Source of the DNA: Anaerolineales bacterium
GTDB lineage: Bacteria > Chloroflexota > Anaerolineae > 4572-78 > J111
NCBI GenBank assembly: GCA_015075405.1
Contig: JABTUK010000002.1
Coordinates: 682,001 to 746,000, forward strand
Direction: 5' to 3'
DNA: 64,000 nt
In this document: one piece after another, positions 17,292 through 25,147 of the stretch
How positions within the stretch are numbered: the first letter of the stretch is position 1
Layout: every line of letters starts with the position of its first letter
Made by a program: the position numbers and the translations under genes
Notes under the pieces: model-generated
The model's database searches: none
What the model saw: the letters and a program-made list of their open reading frames with translations, nothing else
What the model was told of the DNA's origin: nothing

Positions 17292-17633
17292 TTAACGCAA
17301 AAGCTTCAACTCCCCGGTTAGCTCATCAAGTACGATGTCGCTGGCAGGGTCGAGTCCCAGGCAGGTGATGGTACCGGCGGGGATAACGGTTCTGCCGGCG
17401 TCTCTTATTAATCGAGCCGGAATACCTCGGTTCACCGCTGCCTCGTAGAGGCGGGTCAACTCAACTTCCTGGTCCACTTTTAAGACAATTTTGGCCATAC
17501 CGCTATCAATCCAGCTTTGTTTCGCCGCTTCGTCAGCCTCAAGAAACGCTCCCACTGAAGCATGCGCCACCTGAGCCGCCAATTTACCCCGCGGCAGCTT
17601 TAAACTTTCATTGACCACAATCGTTTGCTTCAT
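17292..17633 (-). CDS. pth2: Peptidyl-tRNA hydrolase, Pth2 type
   Basis: 113 aa, the typical size for archaeal/eukaryotic-type Pth2, which frees tRNA from prematurely released peptidyl-tRNA. Hallmarks are MKQTIVVNESLKLPRGKLAA, QVAHASVGAF, then KIVLKV and GRTVIPAGTITCLGLDPAS near the C-terminus. It ends 4 nt from the end of the convergent cytochrome gene. Pth2 in bacteria is uncommon but is known in Chloroflexota. A strong 16-bp hairpin lies just upstream of its start. Confidence 0.9.
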   Translation of the reverse strand: MKQTIVVNESLKLPRGKLAAQVAHASVGAFLEADEAAKQSWIDSGMAKIVLKVDQEVELTRLYEAAVNRGIPARLIRDAGRTVIPAGTITCLGLDPASDIVLDELTGELKLLR

Positions 17634-17644
17634 CTCAATAAATC

Positions 17645-17679
17645 CAGACCCTAAAGGTCTTTGAGACCTTTAGGGTCTG
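17645..17679. repeat. Perfect 16-bp hairpin upstream of pth2
   Basis: CAGACCCTAAAGGTCT at 17645-17660 and its exact complement AGACCTTTAGGGTCTG at 17664-17679, separated by TTG. No T-run follows on either strand, so it is more likely a repeat unit than a terminator. Confidence 0.8.
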
Positions 17680-17865
17680 CCCAGGTGCTTTAAATCACAA
17701 TTTTACTGTGGCGCAAGGCACAGACGGTCAGGTACAAAAGGGTTAAGATAAAGACAGTTCTTTAACCCGCCATTCCCAACCAATCAACCACGCCCTATAA
17801 AAACCAAAGCATCTATTATTGCCTTTATGGACGCCAAAATAAGGCCTATGCCCTACTGATGAAAA

Positions 17866-18120
17866 CGGAGTCCAAAAGCTATGCTTTTGGACTCCGGCAA
17901 AGTTATTTTCAAAGGAGTGTTTACGAGTCTAGCGGCACACTACCGGCGCGAAGCGTGAAAATGGAGTGCAAGGCTTGCCTTGCGACTTGGCAAAGCAAGC
18001 TTTGCACTCCAACAGTCTATTTTCAAAGGAGTGTTCACGAGCCAGAGCACGCCACCAGGAATGAAAATATCTTTCTGACTACTGACTACTGACTATTGAT
18101 TACTATTTTCAAAGGAGGAG
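17866..18120. repeat. Composite repeat block (hairpin, two hub repeats, AAGCTTGC palindrome, GACTACT words)
   Basis: In order: a perfect 14-bp hairpin (17866-17879 / 17883-17896, CGGAGTCCAAAAGC); a reverse hub repeat (17904-17962); a palindrome GGAGTGCAAGGCTTGCC / AGCAAGCTTTGCACTCC (17963-18010); a second reverse hub repeat (18018-18070); then GACTACTGACTACTGACT words ending in TATTTTCAAAGGAGG. The last motif serves as ribosome-binding site for the next ORF. Nothing coding is seen in 17680-17865. Confidence 0.7.
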
Positions 18121-18125
18121 CCAAA

Positions 18126-18410
18126 ATGAGTATCAAGGAGGACATTGAAGCCATGTGCAAATCGCTCAAAACCGACAAAGTGTATTACCAAACTTCGCCT
18201 CACCTGCCTAAAAGGGATGAGGCCGGCCAGGAAAATTTTTCTAAGATGAAGGTTGATAACGTGCTGGAAGTCTGGCTGATGCACCCTGATTTGCTGCCCC
18301 AATTTGAACAAATTGCGCAAAATTTGGGCAAGCATCTCCAGGAGTTCGATTTAGCCGAATATCTGAACTCGCCGCAATCCGCCTTGCCCAAGAAGCTCTT
18401 TTTTGATTAA
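18126..18410 (+). CDS. Small hypothetical protein upstream of the pst locus
   Basis: 94 aa, ATG at 18126 with AAAGGAGGAG ending 5 nt before it, a very strong site. The sequence (SIKEDIEAMCKSLKTDKVYY, LEVWLMHPDLLPQFEQIAQN) is soluble, mixed charged and helical, with no membrane segment or recognised motif. Its leader closely matches the leader of phoU (23451-23559). It ends 70 bp from the convergent pstB1; a hairpin repeat lies between. Function unknown. Confidence 0.6.
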   Translation: MSIKEDIEAMCKSLKTDKVYYQTSPHLPKRDEAGQENFSKMKVDNVLEVWLMHPDLLPQFEQIAQNLGKHLQEFDLAEYLNSPQSALPKKLFFD

Positions 18411-18420
18411 CAGTACGTTT

Positions 18421-18465
18421 GCCATCTCATTCCCAAACTGACGCGAAGCGTGGGAACGAGATGGC
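18421..18465. repeat. Palindrome between convergent genes
   Basis: GCCATCTCATTCCCA on the left and TGGGAACGAGATGGC on the right, with a GACGCGAAGCG loop. It sits between the convergent small ORF and pstB1 and may serve as a two-way transcription stop, although there is no U-tract. Confidence 0.7.
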
Positions 18466-18480
18466 GCAGGTAAGCGCGTT

Positions 18481-19236
18481 TTAGCCGTACCGTCCGGTAA
18501 TATAGTTTTCAGTTTGTTCTTCTTTAGGCCGGGTAAAAATTCGGCCCGATTTGCCATATTCCACCAGTTCCCCCAGCCAGAAGAATCCGGTAAAATCGGA
18601 GACTCGTGCCGCCTGCTGCATATTGTGAGTGACGATGACAATGGTGTAGTTCTCTTTCAGCGTGCGCATCAAATCTTCTATCTTCAAGGTGGCGATAGGG
18701 TCCAGGGCTGAACATGGCTCGTCCATTAAGATAACCTCTGGCCCCACCGCCACCACGCGGGCCAGGCACAAACGCTGCTGCTGGCCCAGCGAGAGTTCCA
18801 GCGCATTCTGCTTGAGTTGGTCTTTCACCTCGTCCCACAAACCCACCTGCTGCAAACTTTCCTCCACCAGGTCATCCAGCTTCACCTGGCGGGTCTGGCC
18901 CATCACGCGCGGGCCAAAAGCCACATTGTTATAAATGGATTGCGGAAACGGGTTAGGCCGTTGAAAAACCATCCCCACCCGCTGGCGTAATAACACCACA
19001 TCCATTTTAGGGTCATAAATATCCTGACCGTCCAACAGAATTTTTCCCTCGGCCCGAGCGCCGGGGATCGTGTCGTTCATGCGGTTAAGGCAGCGCAAAA
19101 AGGTGCTTTTGCCGCAGCCCGAAGGGCCAATCAAGGCCGTAATTTGGTACTTTCTGATGGGTAGAGTAATATTTCTAAGGGCCTGTTTTTGACCGTAGTA
19201 AAAATTTAACGATTCGACCTCGATTTTATTCTTCAT
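18481..19236 (-). CDS. pstB: Phosphate ABC transporter ATPase PstB (copy 1, degenerate signature)
   Basis: 251 aa, typical PstB length. Walker A is canonical, GPSGCGKST (37-45), and the Q-loop Q92 ([12 protein letters not shown]), Walker B VILMDEP and H-loop VTHNMQQA are present. The ABC signature is altered: LSLGQ at 148-152 instead of LSGGQ. The second PstB in this locus has the opposite defects, so the two may pair. The gene is divergent from pstS, separated by a word-palindrome and the pstS promoter. It would energise inorganic phosphate import with PstC-PstA. Confidence 0.93.
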   Translation of the reverse strand: MKNKIEVESLNFYYGQKQALRNITLPIRKYQITALIGPSGCGKSTFLRCLNRMNDTIPGARAEGKILLDGQDIYDPKMDVVLLRQRVGMVFQRPNPFPQSIYNNVAFGPRVMGQTRQVKLDDLVEESLQQVGLWDEVKDQLKQNALELSLGQQQRLCLARVVAVGPEVILMDEPCSALDPIATLKIEDLMRTLKENYTIVIVTHNMQQAARVSDFTGFFWLGELVEYGKSGRIFTRPKEEQTENYITGRYG

Positions 19237-19252
19237 AGCCGCGTCCGGTTAA

Positions 19253-19316
19253 TGGAAGGTTGGAAGATTGGACAGTCACCAACCTTCCAGCCTTCCAATC
19301 TTCCACTCCTCCAATC
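19253..19316. repeat. Word-palindrome repeat in the pstB1/pstS divergent region
   Basis: TGGAAGGTTGGAAGATTGGA on the left, AACCTTCCAGCCTTCCAATC on the right; same family as 314-387. It separates the pstB1 start from the pstS promoter. Confidence 0.75.
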
Positions 19317-19344
19317 CGCCAATTTTACCATAAGCCCTAACATC

Positions 19345-19373
19345 TTGCGAAAGCCTGATGAGGATGTTATAAT
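19345..19373 (+). promoter_or_regulatory. Promoter of the pstS operon
   Basis: TTGCGA (19345-19350), 17-bp spacer, TATAAT (19368-19373) with the extended TGT. Transcription would start near 19380, just before a GAGGG site and the TTG at 19400. A PHO box was not recognised. Confidence 0.6.
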
Positions 19374-19399
19374 GCCAGCCAGGACTGAGGGATAAACAA

Positions 19400-20428
19400 T
19401 TGGATACAGACGACTCCGCAGTAGCGGCCAGGGCATCGCTAAGGGGCTGTCTGAAAAGTAGCTCTACATCCCTATGCAGAGCGGGCGACATAGGGATGTC
19501 ACCCTACCCTTTCAGACAGTTTCTAAGGGCTGGGGGGGAGAGGCTAAGTTTTAGCTTGTCCCTTTTTATTTTTATAGCCCTCTTGTTGTCGGGTTGCAGC
19601 CCTGCCCCTAGCAGCGCCAACGCTCCGGCCGACACCCCTTTTGAGACAATCGAAAACAAAGGCTCGGATACCATGGTCAATCTGGCCCTGGCCTGGGCCG
19701 AAGCCTACATGGCCCAAAATCCCCAGGTGCGTATTTCCGTCACCGGCGGCGGCTCCGGCACCGGCATTGCCGCCCTGATTAACGGCACGGTGGATATTGC
19801 CAACGCCTCGCGGGCCATCAAGCCGGAAGAGCTAGAAGAAGCCCACGCCAAGGGTGTCGAAGCGGTTGAAATTGCCGTTGCCCAGGATGCTATTGCCGTC
19901 GTGGTCAATCCGGCTAACCCGGTTGACCGGTTGACCATGCCCCAAATCTCTGCCATTTACACCGGCCAAATTACCAACTGGCAAGAAGTCGGCGGAGAGG
20001 ACCGTCCGATTGTGCTGCTTTCACGCGAGTCCAACTCCGGCACCTATGTTTTCTTTCTGGAGGAGGTTATCCGGCAGGGCGACAGTGACAGTGACCTGCT
20101 CTTTTCGCCCGACACGTTGCTACTGCCCTCCTCTGAAGGCATCTCGGCGGAGATTCGGCAGAATCCCAATGCCGTTGGCTACGATGGCCTCGGCTATGTC
20201 ACCCCCGACCAAAAAACCCTGGCTGTTGCTGTTTCTCCTGACAGTCCGGCGGTCAAACCGAGCATTGCTACAGTCGTAGATGGCAGTTATCCCATCTCAC
20301 GCCCGCTCTTTATGTATACACCCGGTCCGCCCACCGGAGCAGTCAAAACTTACCTCGATTGGATTATGACAGCCGGCCAGCAGCAAGTCAAAGAGTTGGG
20401 CTTTGTCCCATTAGCAAGCACCGATTAA
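19400..20428 (+). CDS. pstS: Phosphate-binding lipoprotein PstS-like
   Basis: 342 aa from TTG 19400 (GAGGG 8 nt upstream, promoter just before). A hydrophobic stretch and lipobox (SLFIFIALLLSGC) indicate a lipid-anchored binding protein. The mature part has NKGSDTMVNLALAWAEAY, ISVTGGGSGTGIAALINGT and DIANASRAIK, the phosphate-contacting loops of PstS, and later LSRESNSGTY. A 77-bp palindromic element with 7-bp flanking repeats sits in frame inside the signal region, adding 28 codons, and offers ATG 19496 as another start. Without the insertion the signal would read ASLRAGGERLSF directly. The real start needs protein data. Confidence 0.88.
   Translation: MDTDDSAVAARASLRGCLKSSSTSLCRAGDIGMSPYPFRQFLRAGGERLSFSLSLFIFIALLLSGCSPAPSSANAPADTPFETIENKGSDTMVNLALAWAEAYMAQNPQVRISVTGGGSGTGIAALINGTVDIANASRAIKPEELEEAHAKGVEAVEIAVAQDAIAVVVNPANPVDRLTMPQISAIYTGQITNWQEVGGEDRPIVLLSRESNSGTYVFFLEEVIRQGDSDSDLLFSPDTLLLPSSEGISAEIRQNPNAVGYDGLGYVTPDQKTLAVAVSPDSPAVKPSIATVVDGSYPISRPLFMYTPGPPTGAVKTYLDWIMTAGQQQVKELGFVPLASTD
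19446..19522. mobile_element. Palindromic MITE-like insertion in the pstS signal-peptide region
   Basis: The ends CTGTCTGAAA (19448-19457) and TTTCAGACAG (19510-19519) are exact inverted repeats, with an inner pair CATCCCTATG / CATAGGGATG. CTAAGGG flanks both sides (19439-19445, 19523-19529), an 84-bp step that keeps the reading frame. Confidence 0.75.
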
Positions 20429-20463
20429 AGAGTAAGAATGAGTTTCAAGAATCCACAGAATTT

Positions 20464-20664
20464 GCTCACGGATAGATACAGATGACACGGATACGAATAA
20501 AAACAAGGTAACTGCTCAGCCATGTCATTTCGACCGAAGGGAGAAATCCCCGAGGCCGATGTAGCGCGGTAGGGATTTCTCGGCCTACGGCCTCGAAATG
20601 ACATGAGGGCTGAGTAGTTACAAAACAAGGAGAAATCTGTGTTTACCTGTGTTTATCCGTGAGC
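20464..20664. repeat. Older palindrome split by a MITE
   Basis: GCTCACGGATAGATACAG near 20464 and CTGTGTTTATCCGTGAGC ending at 20664 are imperfect complements. The MITE at 20509-20621 is inserted inside, so the outer palindrome predates it. Confidence 0.6.
20509..20621. mobile_element. MITE-like element with 9-bp duplication, between pstS and pstC
   Basis: 113 bp, flanked by AAAACAAGG at 20500-20508 and 20622-20630. The ends are TAACTGCTCAGCCATGTCAT and the complement of GTAACTACTCAGCCCTCATG. It is nearly identical to the element at 39722-39833. Confidence 0.85.
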
Positions 20665-20680
20665 TACCCCTTTTGAAAAA

Positions 20681-21577
20681 ATGAAAAAAACAGCCAACCT
20701 TCCCCTGAGCGAATTTTTTATTGAAAGTATCGTCAAGGTCATGGGCTTCTCGACGATTGGCTTTGTGGCGCTCATTTTCTTTTTTCTGCTGCGCGAAGGG
20801 CTGCCCACCTTTAGTGAAGTCGAGTGGTCCAATCTTTTTGGGCTGCGCTGGTACCCCACCTTTGACCTGTTTGGCCTGATGCCGCTGCTGTTAGGCTCAG
20901 TTTTAATTACCGTTGTCGCCATTTTGATTGCGCTGCCGTTGGGCGTGGCCAGCGCCATTTTTGTGCGCGAGGTTGCCCCCTCATGGGCGCGGGACATCCT
21001 CAAGCCGCTCATCGAAGTTTTGGCCGGGATTCCTTCGGTGGTCCTGGGCTTTTTTGGGCTGACCACCCTGGCGCCCCTGGTGCGGATTTACCTGGGCGCT
21101 CCCACCGGCCTGACGGCTCTGACCGGGGCGCTGCTGTTGGGCTACATGGCCCTGCCGACCATCATCAGCGTGGCTGAAGACGCCCTGGATGCGGTGCCCA
21201 AAAGTTACCGGGATGCTTCGCTGGCTATGGGCGCGACCCGCTGGCAGACCATCTGGATGGTGGTGGTTCCGGCGGCCAAAGCCGGCATTGTCACCGCTGT
21301 AATGCTGGGCATGGGCCGGGCCATCGGCGAGACGATGGCGGTGATGATGGTCACCGGAAATGCTGCCCGGCTGCCGCTGGAGTGGGACGCGGTGCTCCGG
21401 CCGGTGCGGACCATGACTGCCACTATTGCCGCCGAAATGGGCGAGGTGGCCCAGGGCAGCACTCACTATCACGTTCTTTTTGGGGCAGGCATCATCCTGT
21501 TTGTGTTAACCTTTCTGATTAACCTGGCCGCCACTTCAGCCTTGTTCCAAAGACGCCAGGGCCGGGGGCTGCGCTGA
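20681..21577 (+). CDS. pstC: Phosphate ABC transporter permease PstC
   Basis: 298 aa with six hydrophobic segments. It carries the inner-membrane permease EAA-type loop (DALDAVPKSYRDASLAMGAT, RWQTIWMVVVPAAKAGI) that contacts the PstB ATPase, and GRAIGETMAVMMVTGN, a PstC hallmark. It forms the phosphate channel with PstA. The TGA overlaps the pstA ATG by one base. A MITE and an older palindrome separate it from pstS, so the mRNA leader between the two genes is structured. Confidence 0.95.
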   Translation: MKKTANLPLSEFFIESIVKVMGFSTIGFVALIFFFLLREGLPTFSEVEWSNLFGLRWYPTFDLFGLMPLLLGSVLITVVAILIALPLGVASAIFVREVAPSWARDILKPLIEVLAGIPSVVLGFFGLTTLAPLVRIYLGAPTGLTALTGALLLGYMALPTIISVAEDALDAVPKSYRDASLAMGATRWQTIWMVVVPAAKAGIVTAVMLGMGRAIGETMAVMMVTGNAARLPLEWDAVLRPVRTMTATIAAEMGEVAQGSTHYHVLFGAGIILFVLTFLINLAATSALFQRRQGRGLR

Positions 21578-22422
21578 TGAACCACTGGACCGTGCAGCGC
21601 CTGGGTTTTGGACTGCTACTGCTGGCGACCCTGGTGGTGGTGGTCCCCATTTTACTGGTCATTGGTCTGGTCGTCATCCGCGGGTTGCCCGCTCTTAGTT
21701 GGGAATTTATCAGCACGGCCCCGCGCAGCGGCATGAAAGAGGGCGGCATTTTTCCGGCTATCGTCGGGACAGTGCTGCTAACCCTGGGCACGGCCGTGGT
21801 CGCCATTCCGGTGGGAGTCGGTGGGGCGGTTTATTTGGCCGAATACGCCCGCGATACCAAACTGACGCGGGCCATTCGCCTGGCTATTTTGAATCTGGCC
21901 GGGATTCCCTCGGTGGTTTATGGCCTGTTTGGGTTGGGTTTGTTTGTCCTGTTCCTTCAATTCGGCACCTCAATTATCGCCGGGGCCTTAACCTTAGCCA
22001 TCATGACTCTGCCCATTATCATCAGCACCTCTGAAGAGGCGCTGCGGGCGGTGCCGGTCGAGTTTCGGACGGTTAATGTTAGCCTGGGTGGGACCAAGTG
22101 GCAGGGCATCCAGCGGATTGTGCTGCCGCAGGCGCTGCCGGGAATTATTACCGGGGTCATTCTGGGCCTGCTGCGCGCCGCCGGCGAAACCGCGCCCATC
22201 CTTTTCACCGTAGCCGCCTTTTTTCTGCCACGCTTGCCGCAGTCGCTGTTCGACCAGGTGATGGCCCTGCCCTACCATCTCTATGTTATCAGCACCCAGG
22301 TGCCAGGCATGCCCGAAACACAGCAGTATGGCACGGCGCTGGTTTTGCTCATTTTTGTGCTGTCGCTGAATGTATCGGCTACCCTCATTCGCAGCTACTT
22401 CCGCCGCCGCCGCCAGTGGTGA
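21577..22422 (+). CDS. pstA: Phosphate ABC transporter permease PstA
   Basis: 281 aa with six membrane segments. The coupling loop EEALRAVPVEFRTVNVSLGG followed by TKWQGIQRIVLPQALPGI and the later GLLRAAGETAPILFT are typical of PstA. It overlaps pstC by one base, indicating coupled translation. The long non-identical permease pair PstC/PstA makes an asymmetric channel, which matches the asymmetric ATPase pair proposed here. Confidence 0.95.
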   Translation: MNHWTVQRLGFGLLLLATLVVVVPILLVIGLVVIRGLPALSWEFISTAPRSGMKEGGIFPAIVGTVLLTLGTAVVAIPVGVGGAVYLAEYARDTKLTRAIRLAILNLAGIPSVVYGLFGLGLFVLFLQFGTSIIAGALTLAIMTLPIIISTSEEALRAVPVEFRTVNVSLGGTKWQGIQRIVLPQALPGIITGVILGLLRAAGETAPILFTVAAFFLPRLPQSLFDQVMALPYHLYVISTQVPGMPETQQYGTALVLLIFVLSLNVSATLIRSYFRRRRQW

Positions 22423-22480
22423 GAGGGAGATGGGGAGGCAAGGCGGCTCTGAGAAAATGATTATTCGGTTTCGTAAATAT

Positions 22481-22518
22481 GATGCGTGATGCGTAAAAAT
22501 TTTCACGCATCACGCATC
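22481..22518. repeat. GATGCGT word-palindrome between pstA and pstB2
   Basis: GATGCGTGATGCGT (22481-22494) is exactly complementary to ACGCATCACGCATC (22505-22518). Each arm is itself a tandem repeat of a 7-mer. It lies in the transcript 32 nt before the pstB2 ATG at 22550. Confidence 0.8.
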
Positions 22519-22549
22519 ACGTATCAGCATGCTTTTTTCGGAATTTTAA

Positions 22550-23320
22550 ATGGACGATCATCAAGGTCCGGCCAAAATTTATCTCGAACACGTCACTTTT
22601 GCTTATGGGGATAAAGTCGCCCTGAATGATGTCACCCTGGCTGTGCCGCCGCGCAGCATTACGGTTCTGCTGGGGCCGGCCGGCGGCGGCCGGACAACCT
22701 TGCTACGCCTGATCAACCGGCTGAATGATCTGGTCGAAGGGGTGACGCTGTCGGGGCGAATTTTGATAGACGACCGGGATATTTACGCGCCCGACCTCGA
22801 TGTGATCCAACTGCGCCGCCGGGTCGGCATGGTCTTTGCCCTGCCCCTGCCCCTACCCGGCACCATTCGCCAGAATTTAACCTACGGCCCCACCCTGGCC
22901 GGCATCCGCCAGCGCTCGCGCCTGAACGAACTGGTCGAGCAAACCCTGCGCCAGGCAGCCCTGTGGGATGAAGTTAAAGACCGGCTGGATGACCCGGCTA
23001 TGGCCCTCTCCGGCGGACAGCAGCAGCGGTTATGCCTGGCTCGCACCCTGGCCCTGGAGCCGGATATTATCCTGCTCGACGAGCCGACCTCCGGCCTTGA
23101 CCCTATTTCCACGGCCAAAGTGGAAGACTCGCTGCAAGCCTTAAAAAATCAGTACACCATTGTCATTGTGCCGCACAGCATCCAGCAAGGCGCCCGCGTG
23201 GCCGATTATGCTGCTTTTCTCCTCTCCGGCGAATTGGTCGAAAGTGGTCCACCTACCCAGGTATTTGATCACCCCATCGATCAGCGGACTGAAGATTATA
23301 TTACCGGGCGTTTTGGTTAG
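22550..23320 (+). CDS. PstB-like ATPase (copy 2, degenerate Walker A and Q-loop)
   Basis: 256 aa, clearly PstB-derived (LYRLINRLND-like start, DIYAPDLDVIQLRRRVGMVF, ending RTEDYITGRFG as in PstB1). Walker A reads GPAGGGRTT (42-50): the catalytic lysine is R48. The Q-loop glutamine is A97 (VGMVFALPLPLP). In contrast the signature LSGGQ (153-157), Walker B IILLDEP and the H-loop histidine (VIVPHSIQQ) are kept. Alone it should hydrolyse ATP poorly; paired with PstB1, which has a good Walker A and a damaged signature, it would build one consensus and one degenerate site. Follows pstA by 127 bp. Confidence 0.9.
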   Translation: MDDHQGPAKIYLEHVTFAYGDKVALNDVTLAVPPRSITVLLGPAGGGRTTLLRLINRLNDLVEGVTLSGRILIDDRDIYAPDLDVIQLRRRVGMVFALPLPLPGTIRQNLTYGPTLAGIRQRSRLNELVEQTLRQAALWDEVKDRLDDPAMALSGGQQQRLCLARTLALEPDIILLDEPTSGLDPISTAKVEDSLQALKNQYTIVIVPHSIQQGARVADYAAFLLSGELVESGPPTQVFDHPIDQRTEDYITGRFG

Positions 23321-23348
23321 CCCCTTTAAATGAAAGTTCTTTGCTGGT

Positions 23349-23505
23349 GATGACCGAAGACCGGAGATCGAGGACCGGCTGTTTACTCGCCTGACCTGTA
23401 ACCGGTCCCACAGGGAGGCTTCGCACTCTCCCGTCCCCGGTCTTCGGTCGTATTTTTTAAGGAGTCGTCACGAGCCTGACAGCACACCACCGACGATGAA
23501 AATAT
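23349..23505. repeat. GACCGG word-palindrome plus reverse hub repeat upstream of phoU
   Basis: GACCGAAGACCGGAGATCGA on the left is answered by CCGTCCCCGGTCTTCGGTCG ending at 23450, enclosing a GGTCCCACAGGGAGG region. The reverse hub repeat (23451-23505) follows directly, then GACTACT words and AGAGGAGG before phoU. Confidence 0.65.
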
Positions 23506-23559
23506 CTTTTCTGACTACTGGCTACTGACGACTGACTACTATTTTCAGAGGAGGATTGT

Positions 23560-24234
23560 ATGACCACACGTGTCGCTTTTAATCAGGCACTCAACGAGCT
23601 GCGGGACGATGTGCTGCGCATGGGCAGCATGGTTGACGATGCCATCAATAATGCTGTGCGCGCCCTCAAAGAGAGCGATTTGGCCCTGGCCGGCCAGATC
23701 ATTGCCGAAGATGAGAAAATCAACGAGTTGCGCTTTGAGGTCGAGGAGCGCACCGTTAAACTGATTGCCCGCCAGCAGCCCGTTGCCGGCGATTTGCGGA
23801 CGATCATAGCGGCCATGAACATTGCCCTCGATCTGGAACGCATGGGCGACCACGCCAAGGGCATTGCCGTGATTGTCCAGCGGATGGGTGGCGAGCCGCC
23901 GGTCAAACCGTTGATTGACATCCCCCGCATGGCCGTCATCTCGCGCGAGATGCTGCGCCAAAGCCTGGATGCCTTTGTAGCCGGCGATACCGACCAGGCC
24001 CAGGCCGTTGCCCAACGCGACGACGAGGTAGACCACCTTTACACCGAAATTTTTCAAGAATTGATCGGGATTATTGCCGCCGATACCAGCCTCATCACCC
24101 GGGCCATGTTTTTACTGTTTGCCGCCCATAATCTGGAGCGCATCGCCGACCGGGTCACCAACATCTGCGAGCGGGTTATCTTTCTCCGCACCGGCCGGCT
24201 CAACGAGTTTCCCAGCGAGTCACCTAACATTTAA
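23560..24234 (+). CDS. phoU: Phosphate signalling protein PhoU
   Basis: 224 aa. The two three-helix PhoU repeats are clear: LRDDVLRMGSMVDDAINNAV with GDLRTIIAAMNIALDLERMG in the first, and LLFAAHNLERIADRVTNICE in the second, carrying the E-R-x-x-D metal-binding pattern in each. PhoU restrains phosphate uptake and the PhoR-type kinase when phosphate is sufficient. ATG 23560 follows AGAGGAGG. Its leader nearly duplicates that of the small ORF at 18126. No adjacent PhoR/PhoB genes are seen. Confidence 0.95.
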   Translation: MTTRVAFNQALNELRDDVLRMGSMVDDAINNAVRALKESDLALAGQIIAEDEKINELRFEVEERTVKLIARQQPVAGDLRTIIAAMNIALDLERMGDHAKGIAVIVQRMGGEPPVKPLIDIPRMAVISREMLRQSLDAFVAGDTDQAQAVAQRDDEVDHLYTEIFQELIGIIAADTSLITRAMFLLFAAHNLERIADRVTNICERVIFLRTGRLNEFPSESPNI

Positions 24235-24295
24235 GCAGAGAACCGAACAGGTAGTCGGTTATCAGTAATCAGTGACCAGTGATCAGTCAAATGCC

Positions 24296-24430
24296 TACCG
24301 CGCCGCTTATCTACCCATCGCCGCCGGGGTGATCGAAATGGACACGCCCGGCCTGTGCAGCGCCAACCTGGGCCGCTTTCCTTACCGGCATTTGAGCCGG
24401 CCTATTGTTCCGTTAGATGAGGTGGGTTGA
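24296..24430 (+). pseudogene. C-terminal remnant resembling an MlrC/M81-type protein
   Basis: The frame reads YRAAYLPIAAGVIEMDTPG and then SANLGRFPYRHLSRPIVPLD before TGA. This looks like the end of MlrC-like (M81) proteins. The upstream part is missing: the frame runs back into a TCAGTAATCAGTGACCAGTG word repeat at about 24256-24289. No start or catalytic domain is present, so it is a gene fragment. Confidence 0.45.
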
Positions 24431-24522
24431 AATAAGAAATCAGAGTTGAAATCTTAGAATTAGCTGGTAGAATTCAGAGAGTCATCAAATCAACCCCCAC
24501 CAACATAAGGAGAAAACAAGGT

Positions 24523-25134
24523 ATGTTCAAGAAACTGGCTTCCGATGCGCTGGGCTTGAGCGATATTGGTTCGGTCATCAAACCGGCCGATTACGACAAG
24601 GTCGAGTCCGACGACTACGTGATGCACGAAGATGGCGAAAAAATTATCTTTCTGATCAAATCCCGCACCGACGAATACTGCTTTACCAACAAAGCCCTGA
24701 TCCACGTGGATGGCACCTCGGCCGTGAGCAAAAAGCGCACCCTCCGCCGCTTCGACTACTTCAAATACGCCATTCGTGATGTCATGCTGGAAACTGCCGG
24801 CACAGTGGACATGGACATCGAAATCAAGTTTAGTATGGGCGAACACAGCTATTCGATTGACGTGAACAAAAAGTTTATGGAAGAGCTGAAAGACCTGTAT
24901 AAAGCCCTGATCAAAATCGGCTCAATTCAGCTTGAAAACGCCAAGATGCTCCAATATGCCCAGAACAGCCTGGAAACAGCCTCCAACACGGTCAACCGTT
25001 CCACCAGTTCCACCACTCTCGAAGAACAGTTCAAGGCCGTCAACCAATATGCCTTTAGCTGGCTCAAACAGGCCCACGAAACCTACGTCCCCAAGGATTT
25101 TGGGCCGGTTTTTGAAAAGTTCATCAAAAACTAA
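24523..25134 (+). CDS. PH-domain protein (bacterial PH_1-like) with helical tail
   Basis: 203 aa, ATG preceded by AAGGAGAAAACAAGGT. The N-terminal about 120 residues (EKIIFLIKSRTDEYCFTNKA, LIHVDGTSAVSKKRTLRRFD) match the bacterial pleckstrin-homology fold found in YvbH/PH_1 proteins; the C-terminal helices (ALIKIGSIQLENAKMLQYAQ) form a small coiled domain. No signal sequence, so cytoplasmic. Such proteins are of unknown function, with suggested membrane or stress roles. It is transcribed alone: upstream is the MlrC-like remnant, downstream a palindromic element and a convergent gene. Confidence 0.75.
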   Translation: MFKKLASDALGLSDIGSVIKPADYDKVESDDYVMHEDGEKIIFLIKSRTDEYCFTNKALIHVDGTSAVSKKRTLRRFDYFKYAIRDVMLETAGTVDMDIEIKFSMGEHSYSIDVNKKFMEELKDLYKALIKIGSIQLENAKMLQYAQNSLETASNTVNRSTSSTTLEEQFKAVNQYAFSWLKQAHETYVPKDFGPVFEKFIKN

Positions 25135-25147
25135 GCTACATAACTTG

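Noticed and set aside
17866-18120. Possible CRISPR-like repeat/spacer array
   Set aside because: Units differ in length and orientation, no constant repeat with regular unique spacers is present, and no cas genes are nearby.
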